A stretch of DNA of 64,000 bases from Devosia lucknowensis (GTDB lineage Bacteria; Pseudomonadota; Alphaproteobacteria; Rhizobiales; Devosiaceae): positions 434,001 to 498,000 of the forward strand of contig NZ_FXWK01000002.1 of the NCBI RefSeq assembly GCF_900177655.1, written 5' to 3'. Below are positions 7,117 to 16,855 of the stretch, piece by piece. The position numbers were made by a program, and so were the translations under genes. A model generated the notes under the pieces. That model saw only the letters and a list, made by a program, of their open reading frames with translations, was not told where the DNA came from and did not search any database. Each line of letters opens with the position of its first letter. Position 1 is the first letter of the stretch.

Positions 7117-8763
7117 CTAGCCCACCAGCACCGCACGATCGCAGCGCACGCCATAGACCCGCACATCCGCTTCGCCAACACCGAGCCCCAGCGCCGCCAG
7201 GGCACCGCTGATGGTGAGATCGAGCGTCGGAGCCATGGGCGCCAGAAGGTTGCGCAGGGCCTGGGCAAAGGTCGCGGGCGGCGAGAGCCCGATACCGAGG
7301 ACGCTCACGGTGAGGTCGAGCGTGCCCAGGAGCGACCCGGCAAGCGAGGCCACGGGGGTGGTGGTGCGCGCCGTCTTGACCGTACCGGCGGCAATCTCGG
7401 CGGAGGAGAAATCGAGCTGGATTGGCGCGGTCTGCGCCACATTCACCTGGGCCGATGCGCTGATCCTGAGCACCAGGGCATTGATCAACACTGTCGCGCC
7501 GTGTGGCACCGGGGCTGCGAAGTCGTTCAGTGCCGCATCGCTGAGGGTTCCAAGTCCAAGGCGGGCCGCGCCCGGCAGCACGGCAAGGCGGGCGCTACCC
7601 CGCGGCGCCGCGACGGAGGGACAGGATGCGGAAACGACCTGTGCCTCGGACTGGGCGAGATCGAGCCAGAGCGGCAAAGACACGCCGGCGCCGAGCAGGG
7701 CGGAGCCGCCGAGCATGTCCGCCTTGATGCGCATGCGCACTTGCGCCGTCCGCACCATCGTGCCCGGCGGCCCTGCCGCGAACCAGGCCGCGCCCTGCGG
7801 CCTTTCGCCGATGGCCAGATCGAGCTTGAGCGAAACGAGGCCCGGGACCGATGCCGCGAGGTTGACCGAAGCCTGTCGATCGCCATCGGCGACGGATGCG
7901 GTGGCGACCAGTGTTTCCAGAGCCGAGAGCGCAAAACCCGATGAACTGCCGCTGCCCACCTGCAGCCCTCCCAGTTGGCCAAGCCGGGCGAGCTTGGACA
8001 GCGGCACTGCATGACCGGCGCCGCCACCGGCAATGGCGTTGAGCGCGGTGCGGGCGGCGCCCGTGGTAAGGCTGGCGAGCGCCGCAGCGACCGTACCGCT
8101 ACGCGCATCCATCGCGAGAAGATGGTCGTAGGTGCCAGCCGTGACGCCGATGCGCTGGCCAACAGCGTCGAGGAGCAGCAGCGTATCGATACGCGCGGCC
8201 GCAAGCGCCGTGTAGTCGGCTATCGACAGGGACACGGTGGTGCCCAGCAACCTTGAGAGCACTTCGTTGGCAAGGCCTCCATTGAGACTGGCGAGGCGCG
8301 ATCCAAGCGAAAACGACACTTCGGGCGTCACCGAGGCGATGCCTGCGGCGTGAAGGCGCGGGGTTTCGATCAATCCGCCGGCGAAATAGAGGGTTCCGGG
8401 CCGCTCCAGGGTGACCGATACGGCATTGGCGGGTAGACCGCCGGGCGTGAAACGATCGGCGATGAGCGCTGGCGCCGGGTCATACCGGCCGGTTACCACG
8501 GTCAGTCCATCCATGCTGGCCGGGGCAAGGAGCCGCGCCCCGACCAACACGGTTTGGACGATCTCGACGGCGCGGGAGGGTTCGGCCGCCGCCGCTATCG
8601 CCGCCAGGTCTACCCCGGCCTGCAACAGCCTGCGCTCCTGATAAAGCGAGGCTGCATCAACCGCCACTGCCGACACCAGGGCGGAAATCGTAAAGCCGAA
8701 GGCAAACAGGATCGACATATTGGCGCGCTCATCGCGGCGAAATTCAGACCCCATGCCGATCAT
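7117..8763 (-). CDS. TadG-like protein (Tad/Flp N-terminal domain)
   Basis: This 548-residue protein has an N-terminal basic segment followed by a hydrophobic helix (MSILFAFGFTISALVSAVAVDAASLYQERRLLQAGVDLAA), characteristic of the TadG/Flp pilus assembly N-terminal domain. It is then likely extracytoplasmic. No von Willebrand A metal site (DxSxS) is visible. The C-terminal part is rich in small hydrophobic repeats. Its ATG overlaps the tadE stop in an ATGA, so the two are coupled. No other tad genes (cpaA-F, tadA-C) are in the window, so this pair may serve a separate surface function. Confidence 0.8.
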   Translation of the reverse strand: MIGMGSEFRRDERANMSILFAFGFTISALVSAVAVDAASLYQERRLLQAGVDLAAIAAAAEPSRAVEIVQTVLVGARLLAPASMDGLTVVTGRYDPAPALIADRFTPGGLPANAVSVTLERPGTLYFAGGLIETPRLHAAGIASVTPEVSFSLGSRLASLNGGLANEVLSRLLGTTVSLSIADYTALAAARIDTLLLLDAVGQRIGVTAGTYDHLLAMDARSGTVAAALASLTTGAARTALNAIAGGGAGHAVPLSKLARLGQLGGLQVGSGSSSGFALSALETLVATASVADGDRQASVNLAASVPGLVSLKLDLAIGERPQGAAWFAAGPPGTMVRTAQVRMRIKADMLGGSALLGAGVSLPLWLDLAQSEAQVVSASCPSVAAPRGSARLAVLPGAARLGLGTLSDAALNDFAAPVPHGATVLINALVLRISASAQVNVAQTAPIQLDFSSAEIAAGTVKTARTTTPVASLAGSLLGTLDLTVSVLGIGLSPPATFAQALRNLLAPMAPTLDLTISGALAALGLGVGEADVRVYGVRCDRAVLVG

Positions 8764-9200
8764 ATTCCGCCCCGGCGGATGGTGGCGCCATAACTGATCG
8801 TGGTGTCCGGGAGCGGCAGCGGCGGATAGAGGTTCCAGATAGGCAGGCGCGTGGCGTCGTAGCTGAGATGGACTTCGTACTGGTTCGGATCGGTGAGGCT
8901 GTCGCCGACACGATGCCGGAGCAGGGTGGGATCGATCAGCATGTAGGCCGAGGCATTGCGCGCCAGAAAGTCGGTGACCAGCCGGTTGCGCTCGGCGGTG
9001 TCTCGGCCGGCAATGGCCGTGCGCGCGGCATCAGCCGCCAGCTGCTGCAAGGCATGGGCCGCGCTGAAGTAGATGCCATAGGCGAGCATGCCGGCCAGCA
9101 TCAGCAGGTAGACCGGCGTGAGAATGGCGAATTCCACTGCAGCCGCCGCCGACGTGTCGCTTCGCCCCTCTCCCAGGCGCCGCCGCATCCGTGCCTCCAT
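8760..9200 (-). CDS. tadE: TadE-like pilus assembly protein
   Basis: This 146-residue single-pass membrane protein belongs to the TadE (pseudopilin-like) family. Its N-terminus carries the signature AAAAVEFAILTPVYLLMLAGMLAYG, with the invariant Glu after the cleavage-type region, followed by an extracytoplasmic domain. It starts at 9200 and overlaps the downstream TadG-like gene by 4 nt. Confidence 0.85.
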   Translation of the reverse strand: MEARMRRRLGEGRSDTSAAAAVEFAILTPVYLLMLAGMLAYGIYFSAAHALQQLAADAARTAIAGRDTAERNRLVTDFLARNASAYMLIDPTLLRHRVGDSLTDPNQYEVHLSYDATRLPIWNLYPPLPLPDTTISYGATIRRGGI

Positions 9201-9357
9201 CCAGTACGTTCCCGGCGCGACAGTGGGGCGACGAGGGCAAGCGGCTGGTTAAGGTACGGCTCGGTGGTTTCGCCGTCAGGACATACCCGCAGGCCAAATA
9301 TGACTTTATTTATCCGGTTGCACTGGGTAGGAGTGAACGACCCGCAAGAGGCCAGCC

Positions 9358-10155
9358 GTGACCGCCCGAAACTATCTCTTCGCCCCCACTGCCGACGATG
9401 CCGCGTTGACGCGCTTCATCGCGCTCGGGGCATCGGCGACGGGCTTTCTCAAGGGCGCGCCCGGCGGGCACCTGCCGGGGTGGCACACGCCGGGCCAGGA
9501 CAATACCGAGTTCCTGACCACGCTCTATCAGCGACTGGAGGCGAGCTATCCCCATGCCGGGCAGCCCTTCTATGCGGTGCGGCTCTGGACCAACCTCATG
9601 TGGCAGCCGGCCTACCTCGCGGTGATCGCGGTGCATCTGTTCGGGGCGCTGCCCGACGTGACGACGCTGTCACAGGCGCGGCAGAACATCGACATCAACG
9701 GCTATCGACTGCGGCCCGGCCCGATGGTGGAGGGCGACCTCGAAGTGCTGATCGCGCGCGCCGGGCAGGACTTGCGCCGTATGGGCGATGCCGTGCTGGC
9801 CGAGATCAACGGGGTGACCAAGCTCAAGCGCGTTCCGGCGCTGCGGCTTTTGACCGACCGCATGCTGGGGCTGATGGTGCGGCTCAATCACTACCGTCCC
9901 GGCATGGGCGTGGACGAGCAGAAGCGCCTTTGCGGCCTGTGGCTCAAGGCCATGGGGCTCACCGGCCAGGGCGATCTCGAGATCCTCACCCTCCACGACG
10001 GGAAGCAGGTGGCGATCACGGCGCGCAAGGGCTGTTGCCTCGACTATCTGGCGTTTCCGGGCACCTATTGCGCCTCATGCCCCAAGCAGGACGACGCCTT
10101 GCGGCTCGCGCGACAGACGGCCGATGCGGTGGCGGAACTGGCCGCGGCAAGCTGA
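9358..10155 (+). CDS. FhuF-like siderophore ferric-iron reductase
   Basis: This 265-residue cytoplasmic 2Fe-2S protein is related to FhuF and releases iron from imported ferric siderophores by reduction. The C-terminus has the diagnostic cluster motif CC-x10-C-x2-C (GCCLDYLAFPGTYCASC, about residues 225-241). It starts with GTG, supported by AAGAGG upstream. No siderophore transporter is adjacent, so its partner is encoded elsewhere. Confidence 0.82.
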   Translation: MTARNYLFAPTADDAALTRFIALGASATGFLKGAPGGHLPGWHTPGQDNTEFLTTLYQRLEASYPHAGQPFYAVRLWTNLMWQPAYLAVIAVHLFGALPDVTTLSQARQNIDINGYRLRPGPMVEGDLEVLIARAGQDLRRMGDAVLAEINGVTKLKRVPALRLLTDRMLGLMVRLNHYRPGMGVDEQKRLCGLWLKAMGLTGQGDLEILTLHDGKQVAITARKGCCLDYLAFPGTYCASCPKQDDALRLARQTADAVAELAAAS

Positions 10156-10159
10156 GCGC

Positions 10160-10711
10160 TCAGTCGAATTCCTCGGTAGGGTAGACGCCCCAGAGCTCGG
10201 ACTGCGAGACCCAGCCCGAATAGGAGGTGTGCGTGCCCGGCTGGGTGGCCGAGACATTGCACCAGTTGCCGTCGCATTCGCTGATGGAGACGCGAAATCC
10301 GGCGGACAGGCGGGCCCGCACTGAGGCGTCCGCCGACTTGCCCGAATGAATGGCGACCTCGCCATTGGCCATCAGCGGCTCGGCGAAGCCGGCACGATTG
10401 CCCGAGAGCAGGCTCTGGTGCACCCAGCCCTCGTCGCCGTCGATATCGCGGATTTTGCGCCAGGTATCGAATTCCTGGATGATCTCGACGGGGACGCCCG
10501 ACACCTTGTAATTCCAGGCGATTTCGTAGCGCGTGCCGGGCCCGACACGGACGTTGATCGGGTTGGAACGGGTGGTGACGAAACGCGGCAGAGGCAGGCC
10601 GCTGGGATTGTCCTGGGCGGCGGCGGGAATGGCATAAAGACCGGTCAGACCGGCTAAAAGACACAGAAAAAAAGCGCGAACGCGGCCCGTGAAGGCTGGC
10701 AAGAACAACAT
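10160..10711 (-). CDS. Secreted SH3-like domain protein
   Basis: The ATG at 10711 is used; a GTG at 10744 would extend it by 11 residues. An N-terminal hydrophobic signal (FFLCLLAGLTGLYAIPAAAQ) is followed by two bacterial SH3-like segments: INVRVGPGTRYEIAWNY...WRKIRDIDGDEGWVHQSLL and SVRARLSAGFRVSISECDGNWCNVS...SGWVSQSELWGVYP. These domains bind peptidoglycan peptides or other envelope partners. It is a periplasmic protein of unknown process. It is convergent with the FhuF-like gene, with a 4-nt gap. Confidence 0.85.
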   Translation of the reverse strand: MLFLPAFTGRVRAFFLCLLAGLTGLYAIPAAAQDNPSGLPLPRFVTTRSNPINVRVGPGTRYEIAWNYKVSGVPVEIIQEFDTWRKIRDIDGDEGWVHQSLLSGNRAGFAEPLMANGEVAIHSGKSADASVRARLSAGFRVSISECDGNWCNVSATQPGTHTSYSGWVSQSELWGVYPTEEFD

Positions 10712-10816
10712 CACTTTGCAGACGGGTTGGATTTGCCCTATCACTAGCCCATGATCCTTAATGGTCGCTGAAGGCGACGCTGGCGCAGGGTTTTTCCGGC
10801 CTGGTTTTCGGTACGC

Positions 10817-11836
10817 ATGACATTACACAAGCCCAAGATCCTGGTGACGAGGCGCTTGCCCGCGAGCATTGAAGCGCGCATGGCCACCCTGTTCGAAACC
10901 GACGTCAACGAGGGCGACGTGGCGTTGACCAGCGAGGATATCCTCGCGGGCCTTGCGGGCAAGGACGTGCTGGTTTCCACCATTACCGACCGCATCGATG
11001 CCGACCTGATCAGGCGGCTGCCCCCAAGCGTGCGGCTGATCGCGCAGTTCGGCAATGGCGTGGACAATATCGATCTCGAGGCGGCCTGGGCGGCGGGGCT
11101 GACCGTGACCAACACCCCCTCTGTGCTGACCGAGGATACGGCCGACATGGCGACGGCCCTGATGCTGTCCCTGCCCCGGCGGCTGGTGGAAGGCACGCAG
11201 ATGCTGCTGCGCGACCGGCAGTGGGCGGGCTGGTCGCCGACCTCGATGCTGGGGCACCGCCTGCGCGGCAAGGCCCTGGGCATCGTCGGCATGGGGCGGA
11301 TCGGCACGGCCGTGGCGCAGCGCGCCCGCGCCTTCGGCCTCAACATCCACTATTTCTCGCGCCAGCAGCGGCCGCTGGCGGTCGAAACCCCGCTCGGCGC
11401 CACCTATTGGGACGATCTCGATGCCATGCTGGGCGAGGTCGACATCGTGTCGCTGCACACGCCGCTGACGAGGGATACTCACCATATTCTTTCGGCGGAG
11501 CGGCTCGACCGCATGAAGCCGGGATCCTACGTGGTCAATGTCAGCCGCCCGGAACTGCTCGACGAGACCGCGCTGATCGAGCGGCTGGAAAGCGGGCGAC
11601 TTGCCGGTGCGGCGCTCGACGTGTTCGAGAACCGTCCGGACATCAATCCCCGGCTGCTGGCGCTGGCGGAAGCCAATCGCGTGGTGCTGACCGCGCATAT
11701 GGCGTCGGCGACGCTCGAGGCGCGCGTCGAGATGGGCGAGGCGGTCATCGTCAATATCCGCGCTTTCATGGATGGCCACCAGCCGCCGCACCGGCTGTTG
11801 CCAGACCGGCCGCTGCCGCGCACCGCCCGGGCCTGA
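10817..11836 (+). CDS. D-2-hydroxyacid dehydrogenase (glyoxylate/hydroxypyruvate reductase type)
   Basis: This 339-residue NAD(P)H-dependent D-isomer-specific 2-hydroxyacid dehydrogenase has the Rossmann motif GIVGMGRIGTAVA (about residue 155), the catalytic Arg in NVSRPELLDE and the His in LTAHMASAT. The residue that is normally the catalytic Glu (DVFExEP) is Arg here: the protein reads DVFENRPDINP. This could alter activity. The gene is divergent from the SH3 protein. Confidence 0.88.
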   Translation: MTLHKPKILVTRRLPASIEARMATLFETDVNEGDVALTSEDILAGLAGKDVLVSTITDRIDADLIRRLPPSVRLIAQFGNGVDNIDLEAAWAAGLTVTNTPSVLTEDTADMATALMLSLPRRLVEGTQMLLRDRQWAGWSPTSMLGHRLRGKALGIVGMGRIGTAVAQRARAFGLNIHYFSRQQRPLAVETPLGATYWDDLDAMLGEVDIVSLHTPLTRDTHHILSAERLDRMKPGSYVVNVSRPELLDETALIERLESGRLAGAALDVFENRPDINPRLLALAEANRVVLTAHMASATLEARVEMGEAVIVNIRAFMDGHQPPHRLLPDRPLPRTARA

Positions 11837-12008
11837 CCGGAGCGGGCAGTGTTGCACCAATTCCGCAACGGCCCTGTGTTTTGAAAGCATAACCGCCCCC
11901 CGCTCTTGCACCCTTGGGACATGCCGCCTAATCGTCAGCCTGTCGGCGCGGCTGGGGGCCTCGCGCCACGGGACTGATGTGTTTGATGCCGGGTGTCAGG
12001 AGAACCCC

Positions 12009-12674
12009 GTGACCATGACCAAATTCGTGCCGGCCGTGGCGGCCGCCCTGGCGATCGCGACGCTCCCCGGATTTGCCCAGGAGGCCGGCGCCCTGCCGTT
12101 CACCCAGGTAGACGGGCAACTCGAGCTCGAAACCATGGGCCAGAAGCTGACGCTGCCGCCGCCGGACTGGGCTGCCCGGGCCACCACCCCGGCCGAACTC
12201 TCCGAACAGGTCTCGACGCGTTTTCTCGAGGAAAGCGGTCAGGCGCATCTCGAAATCTACAAGCGCGGCGAAGGCGAGGCGTTCTGGACCACGCTCTATG
12301 GCGCCCGCGTTTCCAACCAGACCAACCTGTCGCTGGCCGATTTTCGCTCGGTGGTGATCAATGTCTATGCCCAGTCCTGCGACCCGGCGACGGTGGCGCT
12401 GTTCCAGCTCGAGCCCGACCAGGACGACATGCTGCCGCCGGTGGGCTATGTCTGCGGCGCCTATCTCGACGGCTTCACGGCCTTTGCCGGCCAGGGCGAG
12501 GTGATGGTGATGGGCTTCTACAAGTCCGATGCCGGCATCGGCATGGTCTACCAGGAATGGCGCGGCGACGCGTTCGATGCGGCCGATCCCGCGAGCTGGC
12601 CGGTGGCATCGAGCGAGGTCGAAGCCTATATGGCGCGGCTCAAGAGCGACGTCACCCTGACCGCTGCGGATTGA
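12009..12674 (+). CDS. Secreted hypothetical protein
   Basis: This 221-residue protein has a signal peptide (KFVPAVAAALAIATLPGFAQ). A GTG start at 12009 fits AGGAG at 11998-12002; the ATG at 12015 is an alternative. The mature part has one Cys pair (AQSCDPAT, YVCGAYLDG) about 40 residues apart that could form a disulfide. I recognise no family. It precedes rbfA by 27 bp on the same strand, but it is probably an independent envelope protein. Confidence 0.72.
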   Translation: MTMTKFVPAVAAALAIATLPGFAQEAGALPFTQVDGQLELETMGQKLTLPPPDWAARATTPAELSEQVSTRFLEESGQAHLEIYKRGEGEAFWTTLYGARVSNQTNLSLADFRSVVINVYAQSCDPATVALFQLEPDQDDMLPPVGYVCGAYLDGFTAFAGQGEVMVMGFYKSDAGIGMVYQEWRGDAFDAADPASWPVASSEVEAYMARLKSDVTLTAAD

Positions 12675-12701
12675 CGCCGGACCCGAGAGGGCCTAATCCG
12701 C

Positions 12702-13121
12702 ATGCCCATGAAAAAAGACCACAAGCCCGCTGGCCCAAGCCAGCGCATGCTGCGCGTCGGGGAACTGGTGCGCCATGCCCTGGCGGCGCTGTTTGCCCGG
12801 GGTGACATCGAGGATGAAGCCCTGAGCGGCGCGGTGCTGACCGTGCCGGAAGTGCGCATGACGCCCGATCTCAAGATCGCCAATGCCTATGTGATGCCGC
12901 TGGGCGGCGCCCATGCCGAGGAAATCGTCGAGGCGCTCAACCGCAATCGCAAGTTCATCCGCGGTCGCGTCGCGCCGCTGATTGACCTGAAATATGCGCC
13001 CGAAATCCGCTTCTTCGTCGACGATACGTTCGAGGAGGCCGGTCGCATCGATGCGCTGCTGCGCTCGGACCGGGTGAAGCGCGACCTCGACGACGATACC
13101 GACGACAGCAGCGAAGACTGA
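12702..13121 (+). CDS. rbfA: Ribosome-binding factor A
   Basis: This 139-residue KH-type factor is required for 30S maturation and 16S 5'-end processing. The sequence includes [41 protein letters not shown] and [22 protein letters not shown], which are family hallmarks, and an acidic tail ([12 protein letters not shown]). It is followed 3 nt later by truB, the usual order in alphaproteobacteria. Confidence 0.96.
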   Translation: MPMKKDHKPAGPSQRMLRVGELVRHALAALFARGDIEDEALSGAVLTVPEVRMTPDLKIANAYVMPLGGAHAEEIVEALNRNRKFIRGRVAPLIDLKYAPEIRFFVDDTFEEAGRIDALLRSDRVKRDLDDDTDDSSED

Positions 13122-13124
13122 CGC

Positions 13125-14033
13125 TTGAGCCAGCAGAAATCGAAAAAGCGCGCCATCTCCGGATGGGTCGTGCTCAACAAGCCCTATGACTTCACCTCGA
13201 CGCAGGCCGTGGGCAAGGTGCGCTGGCTGCTTTCGGCGGCAAAGGCCGGCCATGCGGGCACGCTCGATCCGCTCGCCACCGGCATCCTGCCCATCGCCTT
13301 GGGCGAAGCCACCAAGGCCGTGCCGCAGGTTCAGGACGGCACCAAGATCTACCGCTTCGCCATTGGCTGGGGCCGGGCGACGACCACCGACGACACCGAA
13401 GGCGAGGTGATCGCGACATCCGACGTCCGTCCCGAAGGTTCGGCGCTCGAAGCCGTGCTGCCGCGGTTCACCGGCACGATCATGCAGCGGCCGCCCGCTT
13501 TTTCGGCGATCAAGGTGGATGGCGAACGCGCCTATGACCTGGCGCGCGCCGGGGAAACGGTGGAACTCGCCGCGCGCCCGATCGAGATCGACGGCATCTC
13601 GCTGGTTTCCCACGGCCCGGACGAGAGCGTGCTCGAGGTCACCTGCGGCAAGGGCACTTATGTGCGGTCGCTGGCGCGCGACATTGCCGAGGCGCTGGGG
13701 ACAGTGGGACATGTCACCAGGCTGCACCGCGCCGCGGTCGGCCCATTCACCGATGCCGACGCGGTGACGCTCGAGATGCTGGAGGCGGCGGAGGCGGGGG
13801 ACGCGCGCGATGCGCTGCTCCGGCCCGTTGCCGCAGGGCTGACCGACCTGCACGAAATCCGGCTCGACGCCGGGCAGGCCACTGCCGTCAGTCACGGCAA
13901 TCCGGTGCTGCTCACCGGAGCGGGCGCCCCGGTGGCGCTGGACGAATGCTGGGTCAGCTTCAAGGGCAAGGTGCTGGCCACCGGCCATGTCGAATTCGGC
14001 CAGTTCAAGCCGGGCCGCGTTTTCAATCTCTAG
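13125..14033 (+). CDS. truB: tRNA pseudouridine(55) synthase
   Basis: This 302-residue enzyme makes Psi55 in the T-loop of tRNAs. The catalytic Asp is in GHAGTLDPLATGIL (Asp48), with RPPAFSAIKVDGERAYDLARAG and CGKGTYVRSLARDIAEALG (KGTYVRSL) further on. The start is a TTG three bases after the rbfA stop, so the two genes are coupled. Convergent with the downstream MFS gene, with a 4-nt overlap of the stops. Confidence 0.96.
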   Translation: MSQQKSKKRAISGWVVLNKPYDFTSTQAVGKVRWLLSAAKAGHAGTLDPLATGILPIALGEATKAVPQVQDGTKIYRFAIGWGRATTTDDTEGEVIATSDVRPEGSALEAVLPRFTGTIMQRPPAFSAIKVDGERAYDLARAGETVELAARPIEIDGISLVSHGPDESVLEVTCGKGTYVRSLARDIAEALGTVGHVTRLHRAAVGPFTDADAVTLEMLEAAEAGDARDALLRPVAAGLTDLHEIRLDAGQATAVSHGNPVLLTGAGAPVALDECWVSFKGKVLATGHVEFGQFKPGRVFNL

Positions 14034-15175
14034 CCCGGCGGCTGCTGGGTAGGGCGCAATCGCCCGGCCATGACGAAGGTCAGCACCAGGAGCGGAATGA
14101 GCATGGCAAAGGCCATGCGCACGCCCAGGCCCTGTGCCACGACCCCGATCAGCGCTGGCGCGCCCAGATTGACCAGCTGGAACACCATGGTCACCGCCGC
14201 GACATTCTGCGATGCCGGACGATCGCCCAACCGCGCCGCCGCGGACAGCATCAGCGGATAGAGCACGCAGATACCCACGCCGATCATCACGAAGGCGAAA
14301 AGCCCGAGCCCGGCATTGGGCGCGACGACCACGAGCGCGAGCCCAGCTATGGCAATGGCGGCGAGGACGCGGGCGGTGGGCACCGGCCCGAAGCGGTCGA
14401 GAACCCGGTCGGCGCCCAGCCGGCACACCGCCATGGCCGCAACCAGTGCGGGCAGCGCCAGCGACTGTATCCAGGCCGGGACACTGAAACTGTCGCGCAG
14501 ATAGATGATGGCCCAGGCGCGTGACGCGCCTTCGGTGAGGCCCGCGCCCAGCCCGAAGGCCACGAGTGCCAGGGTCGCCAGCGTCGGCAGGGCCAGCCGG
14601 CGCACCGGTCCGCCCGCATGGGGACGCGCCGTGCTGGTCGGCATGGGCAAGGCAATCAGCAGCAGTGCCGCTATGAGGAGCGGCGCGAGGAGCCCCAGAT
14701 GCAGGGCCGGACTGATGCCGGCTCCGCGCATGGCCACCCCGAGGAGGGCTGTGGCCAGGAATCCCATGCTCCAGATGCCGTGGCAGGTATTCATGATGCG
14801 ATCGCCCGATGTGGCCTCGACCCGGTCGGCCTCGACATTGATGGCGATATTGGTGAGCGAGAAGCCGACGCCGTTGAGTGCGAGCAGCGCGAAGAGTGCG
14901 ACGGGATGGAGAAGGATGCCGGCCAGGGCCGACGTGACGACCACCACCGGCAGGAACCAGAGGATGACCCGGCGCGGTCCGAAGCGCTCGATGATGGCGC
15001 TGGAAACGAGAAACATGGGCAGGCCACCCAGGGGCTGGCCCATGAGCACAAGGCCGAGTTGGGCTTCCGAGAGCCCATTGAGCAACTGGAGGTCGGGGAT
15101 GCGGGTCTGCACCGCGCCGACGGAGAGCGCGTGGATGAAAAACAGCGCGGCGATGCGCCAGTGGGTCAAGGGCAT
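14030..15175 (-). CDS. MFS transporter, third of three tandem paralogues
   Basis: This 381-residue inner-membrane protein has about 12 predicted helices and belongs to the YbjJ/fucose-permease-like MFS group. It shares with its two upstream neighbours the N-terminal pattern RIPDLQLLNGLSEAQLGL, NVEADRVEATSGDRIMNTCHGIWSMGF, and GVGICVLYPLMLSAAARLGDRPASQNVAAVTMVFQ. The substrate is unknown. It is last in the operon, 32 bp after mmcB. Confidence 0.85.
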   Translation of the reverse strand: MPLTHWRIAALFFIHALSVGAVQTRIPDLQLLNGLSEAQLGLVLMGQPLGGLPMFLVSSAIIERFGPRRVILWFLPVVVVTSALAGILLHPVALFALLALNGVGFSLTNIAINVEADRVEATSGDRIMNTCHGIWSMGFLATALLGVAMRGAGISPALHLGLLAPLLIAALLLIALPMPTSTARPHAGGPVRRLALPTLATLALVAFGLGAGLTEGASRAWAIIYLRDSFSVPAWIQSLALPALVAAMAVCRLGADRVLDRFGPVPTARVLAAIAIAGLALVVVAPNAGLGLFAFVMIGVGICVLYPLMLSAAARLGDRPASQNVAAVTMVFQLVNLGAPALIGVVAQGLGVRMAFAMLIPLLVLTFVMAGRLRPTQQPPG

Positions 15176-15207
15176 GGCGATCCAGGAGGCAGGCGCGCGG
15201 CCTGCGG

Positions 15208-15675
15208 TCAGAGGCGGGGGCCGGGATCCATCAGCACGTGGATACGATCGGCACCCATGCGGGCGAGCTTGAGCATCAGCGCCTTGCGGCGGGCCGGTGC
15301 GAGAGGCGTGTCGGGACTATCGCGCAGAATGGCGCCATCATGACCATCGGCGACGATCAGGCCTTCGCTCTTGGGAAAGATTTCGCCATCGAGTTCGGGT
15401 GGCTTGGCAAAAAAGAACCTGTCGGAAAATTCGCGGTATTCTGGCCATTTGCGATCGACCTGGAAGTCTATGAGGCTCGACTTGATCTCAATGATCCAGA
15501 TCTCCCCCTTGGGGCCCACAGCCAGCACGTCGGCACGCCGCCCGTTGCTGAGCGGGACTTCGGCATAACAGGCCATGTCGTGCCGTTCGCGCAGCATCCG
15601 CATGACCCCGCGCTGGACGCGCAGGGCCGTGGCCGACTGGCGAAGGTCGACGATGGGCGGCAGATCCTCAGCCAT
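15208..15675 (-). CDS. mmcB: MmcB-family DNA repair nuclease-like protein
   Basis: This 155-residue protein belongs to the MmcB family (DNA damage response in alphaproteobacteria, PD-(D/E)XK-like fold). The nuclease-like core is NGRRADVLAVGPKGEIWIIEIKSSLIDF, with D and E-x-K residues, and AKPPELDGEIFPKSEGLIVADG follows. The start at 15675 overlaps the 3' end of the upstream MFS gene by 8 nt. It is unusually positioned between MFS paralogues. Confidence 0.88.
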   Translation of the reverse strand: MAEDLPPIVDLRQSATALRVQRGVMRMLRERHDMACYAEVPLSNGRRADVLAVGPKGEIWIIEIKSSLIDFQVDRKWPEYREFSDRFFFAKPPELDGEIFPKSEGLIVADGHDGAILRDSPDTPLAPARRKALMLKLARMGADRIHVLMDPGPRL

Positions 15676-16855
15676 TGGGTCCGAGTGGCTCGGGCGGCAG
15701 GTGGAGCGGCGTTTCGACCTTGCGGGTCCCCAGGGCAAAGCTCGATGCCCAGAGACCGGCCAGGAGCAATGGCAGGCAGATAAGGTAGGAGGCGCGGATA
15801 TCGATCAGTTCGGCCACGAAGCCGAGCAGCGGCGGCGCCAGGAAGAAGACGACGAAACTGACCTGTCCGAGGGCCGCCACGTTGACGGCTGCCGGCCGGT
15901 CGGTGCGCTGCGCGGCAGCGGACACCGCAAGCGGATAGACCGCCGAGCAGCCTGCGCCCATGAGGGCGAAGCCCAACAAAGCCACTTCCGGCATGGGAGC
16001 GATGCCGACGAGCAGCGCGCCGACGCTGGCGAGGCCCAGCATGCCCATGGCCACGGTGCGGGGACCGTAGCGCGACACGATGGGATCGGCCGTGAGGCGC
16101 ATCACGGCCATGAAGAAGGCAAAGAGCGTCAGGCCCATGCCGCCGACAAAGGGCTCCACCGAGAACACCTCGCCCATATAGATTGCCGACCAGTCGATGC
16201 CCGCACCCTCGACGAGGAAGGCGGCAAAACCGATCAGGCAGAGCGGCAACAGACCGAGATTGGGGAAGGCGATGCGATGCTCATCGGCGCCGGGCGCGGC
16301 AGCGGGCCGGGGTGCCGAGGTCGCGCCATAGATCAGATAACCCCCGATCAGCACCACGACCAGCGCGACGACGCCCATATGGACCGCAGCGGTGATGCCG
16401 GACTGACGGATCATGGCGCCGAACAGCGCCGTGAAGAAGAAGCCGACGCTCCAGAAGCCGTGGGCGCGGTTCATGAAGCGCTTGCCGGTGTGGGTTTCGA
16501 GACGATCGATCTCGACATTGAGATTGATCTCGAGCGCCCCGGCCAGCAGGCCAACGACGAACAGCAGCGCGAACATGGCCGGGGCCGACGGCAGCCAGGG
16601 AATGGCGGCGAACAGCAGCGCCGGGCCGAGCGTGGTAAAGAAGGCGGTGGTGCGGAAGCCCAGGCGCTCGATGATCGGCGCGCCGAAGGTCAGCGAGATC
16701 AGCGAGCCGATCGACATGCCGATCATGGTGAGGCCGAGCTGGCCCTTGCTGACATCGAGATGGGCCTGGATATCGGGCAGGCGCGCCATCAGCGCACCCG
16801 TGGTGACCGCAAAGAAGAAGAAACAGGCGTAGATGCGGTGCTGTGCGGCGATCAT
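15668..16855 (-). CDS. MFS transporter, second of three tandem paralogues
   Basis: This 395-residue, roughly 12-helix MFS protein contains ARLPDIQAHLDVSKGQLGL, NVEIDRLETHTGKRFMNRAHGFWSVGFF and CSAVYPLAVSAAAQRTDRPAAVNVAALGQVSF, which align residue by residue with the upstream paralogue. The start codon overlaps the stop of the upstream MFS gene as ATGA. The substrate is unknown; the group contains both importers and exporters. Confidence 0.87.
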   Translation of the reverse strand: MIAAQHRIYACFFFFAVTTGALMARLPDIQAHLDVSKGQLGLTMIGMSIGSLISLTFGAPIIERLGFRTTAFFTTLGPALLFAAIPWLPSAPAMFALLFVVGLLAGALEINLNVEIDRLETHTGKRFMNRAHGFWSVGFFFTALFGAMIRQSGITAAVHMGVVALVVVLIGGYLIYGATSAPRPAAAPGADEHRIAFPNLGLLPLCLIGFAAFLVEGAGIDWSAIYMGEVFSVEPFVGGMGLTLFAFFMAVMRLTADPIVSRYGPRTVAMGMLGLASVGALLVGIAPMPEVALLGFALMGAGCSAVYPLAVSAAAQRTDRPAAVNVAALGQVSFVVFFLAPPLLGFVAELIDIRASYLICLPLLLAGLWASSFALGTRKVETPLHLPPEPLGPNG

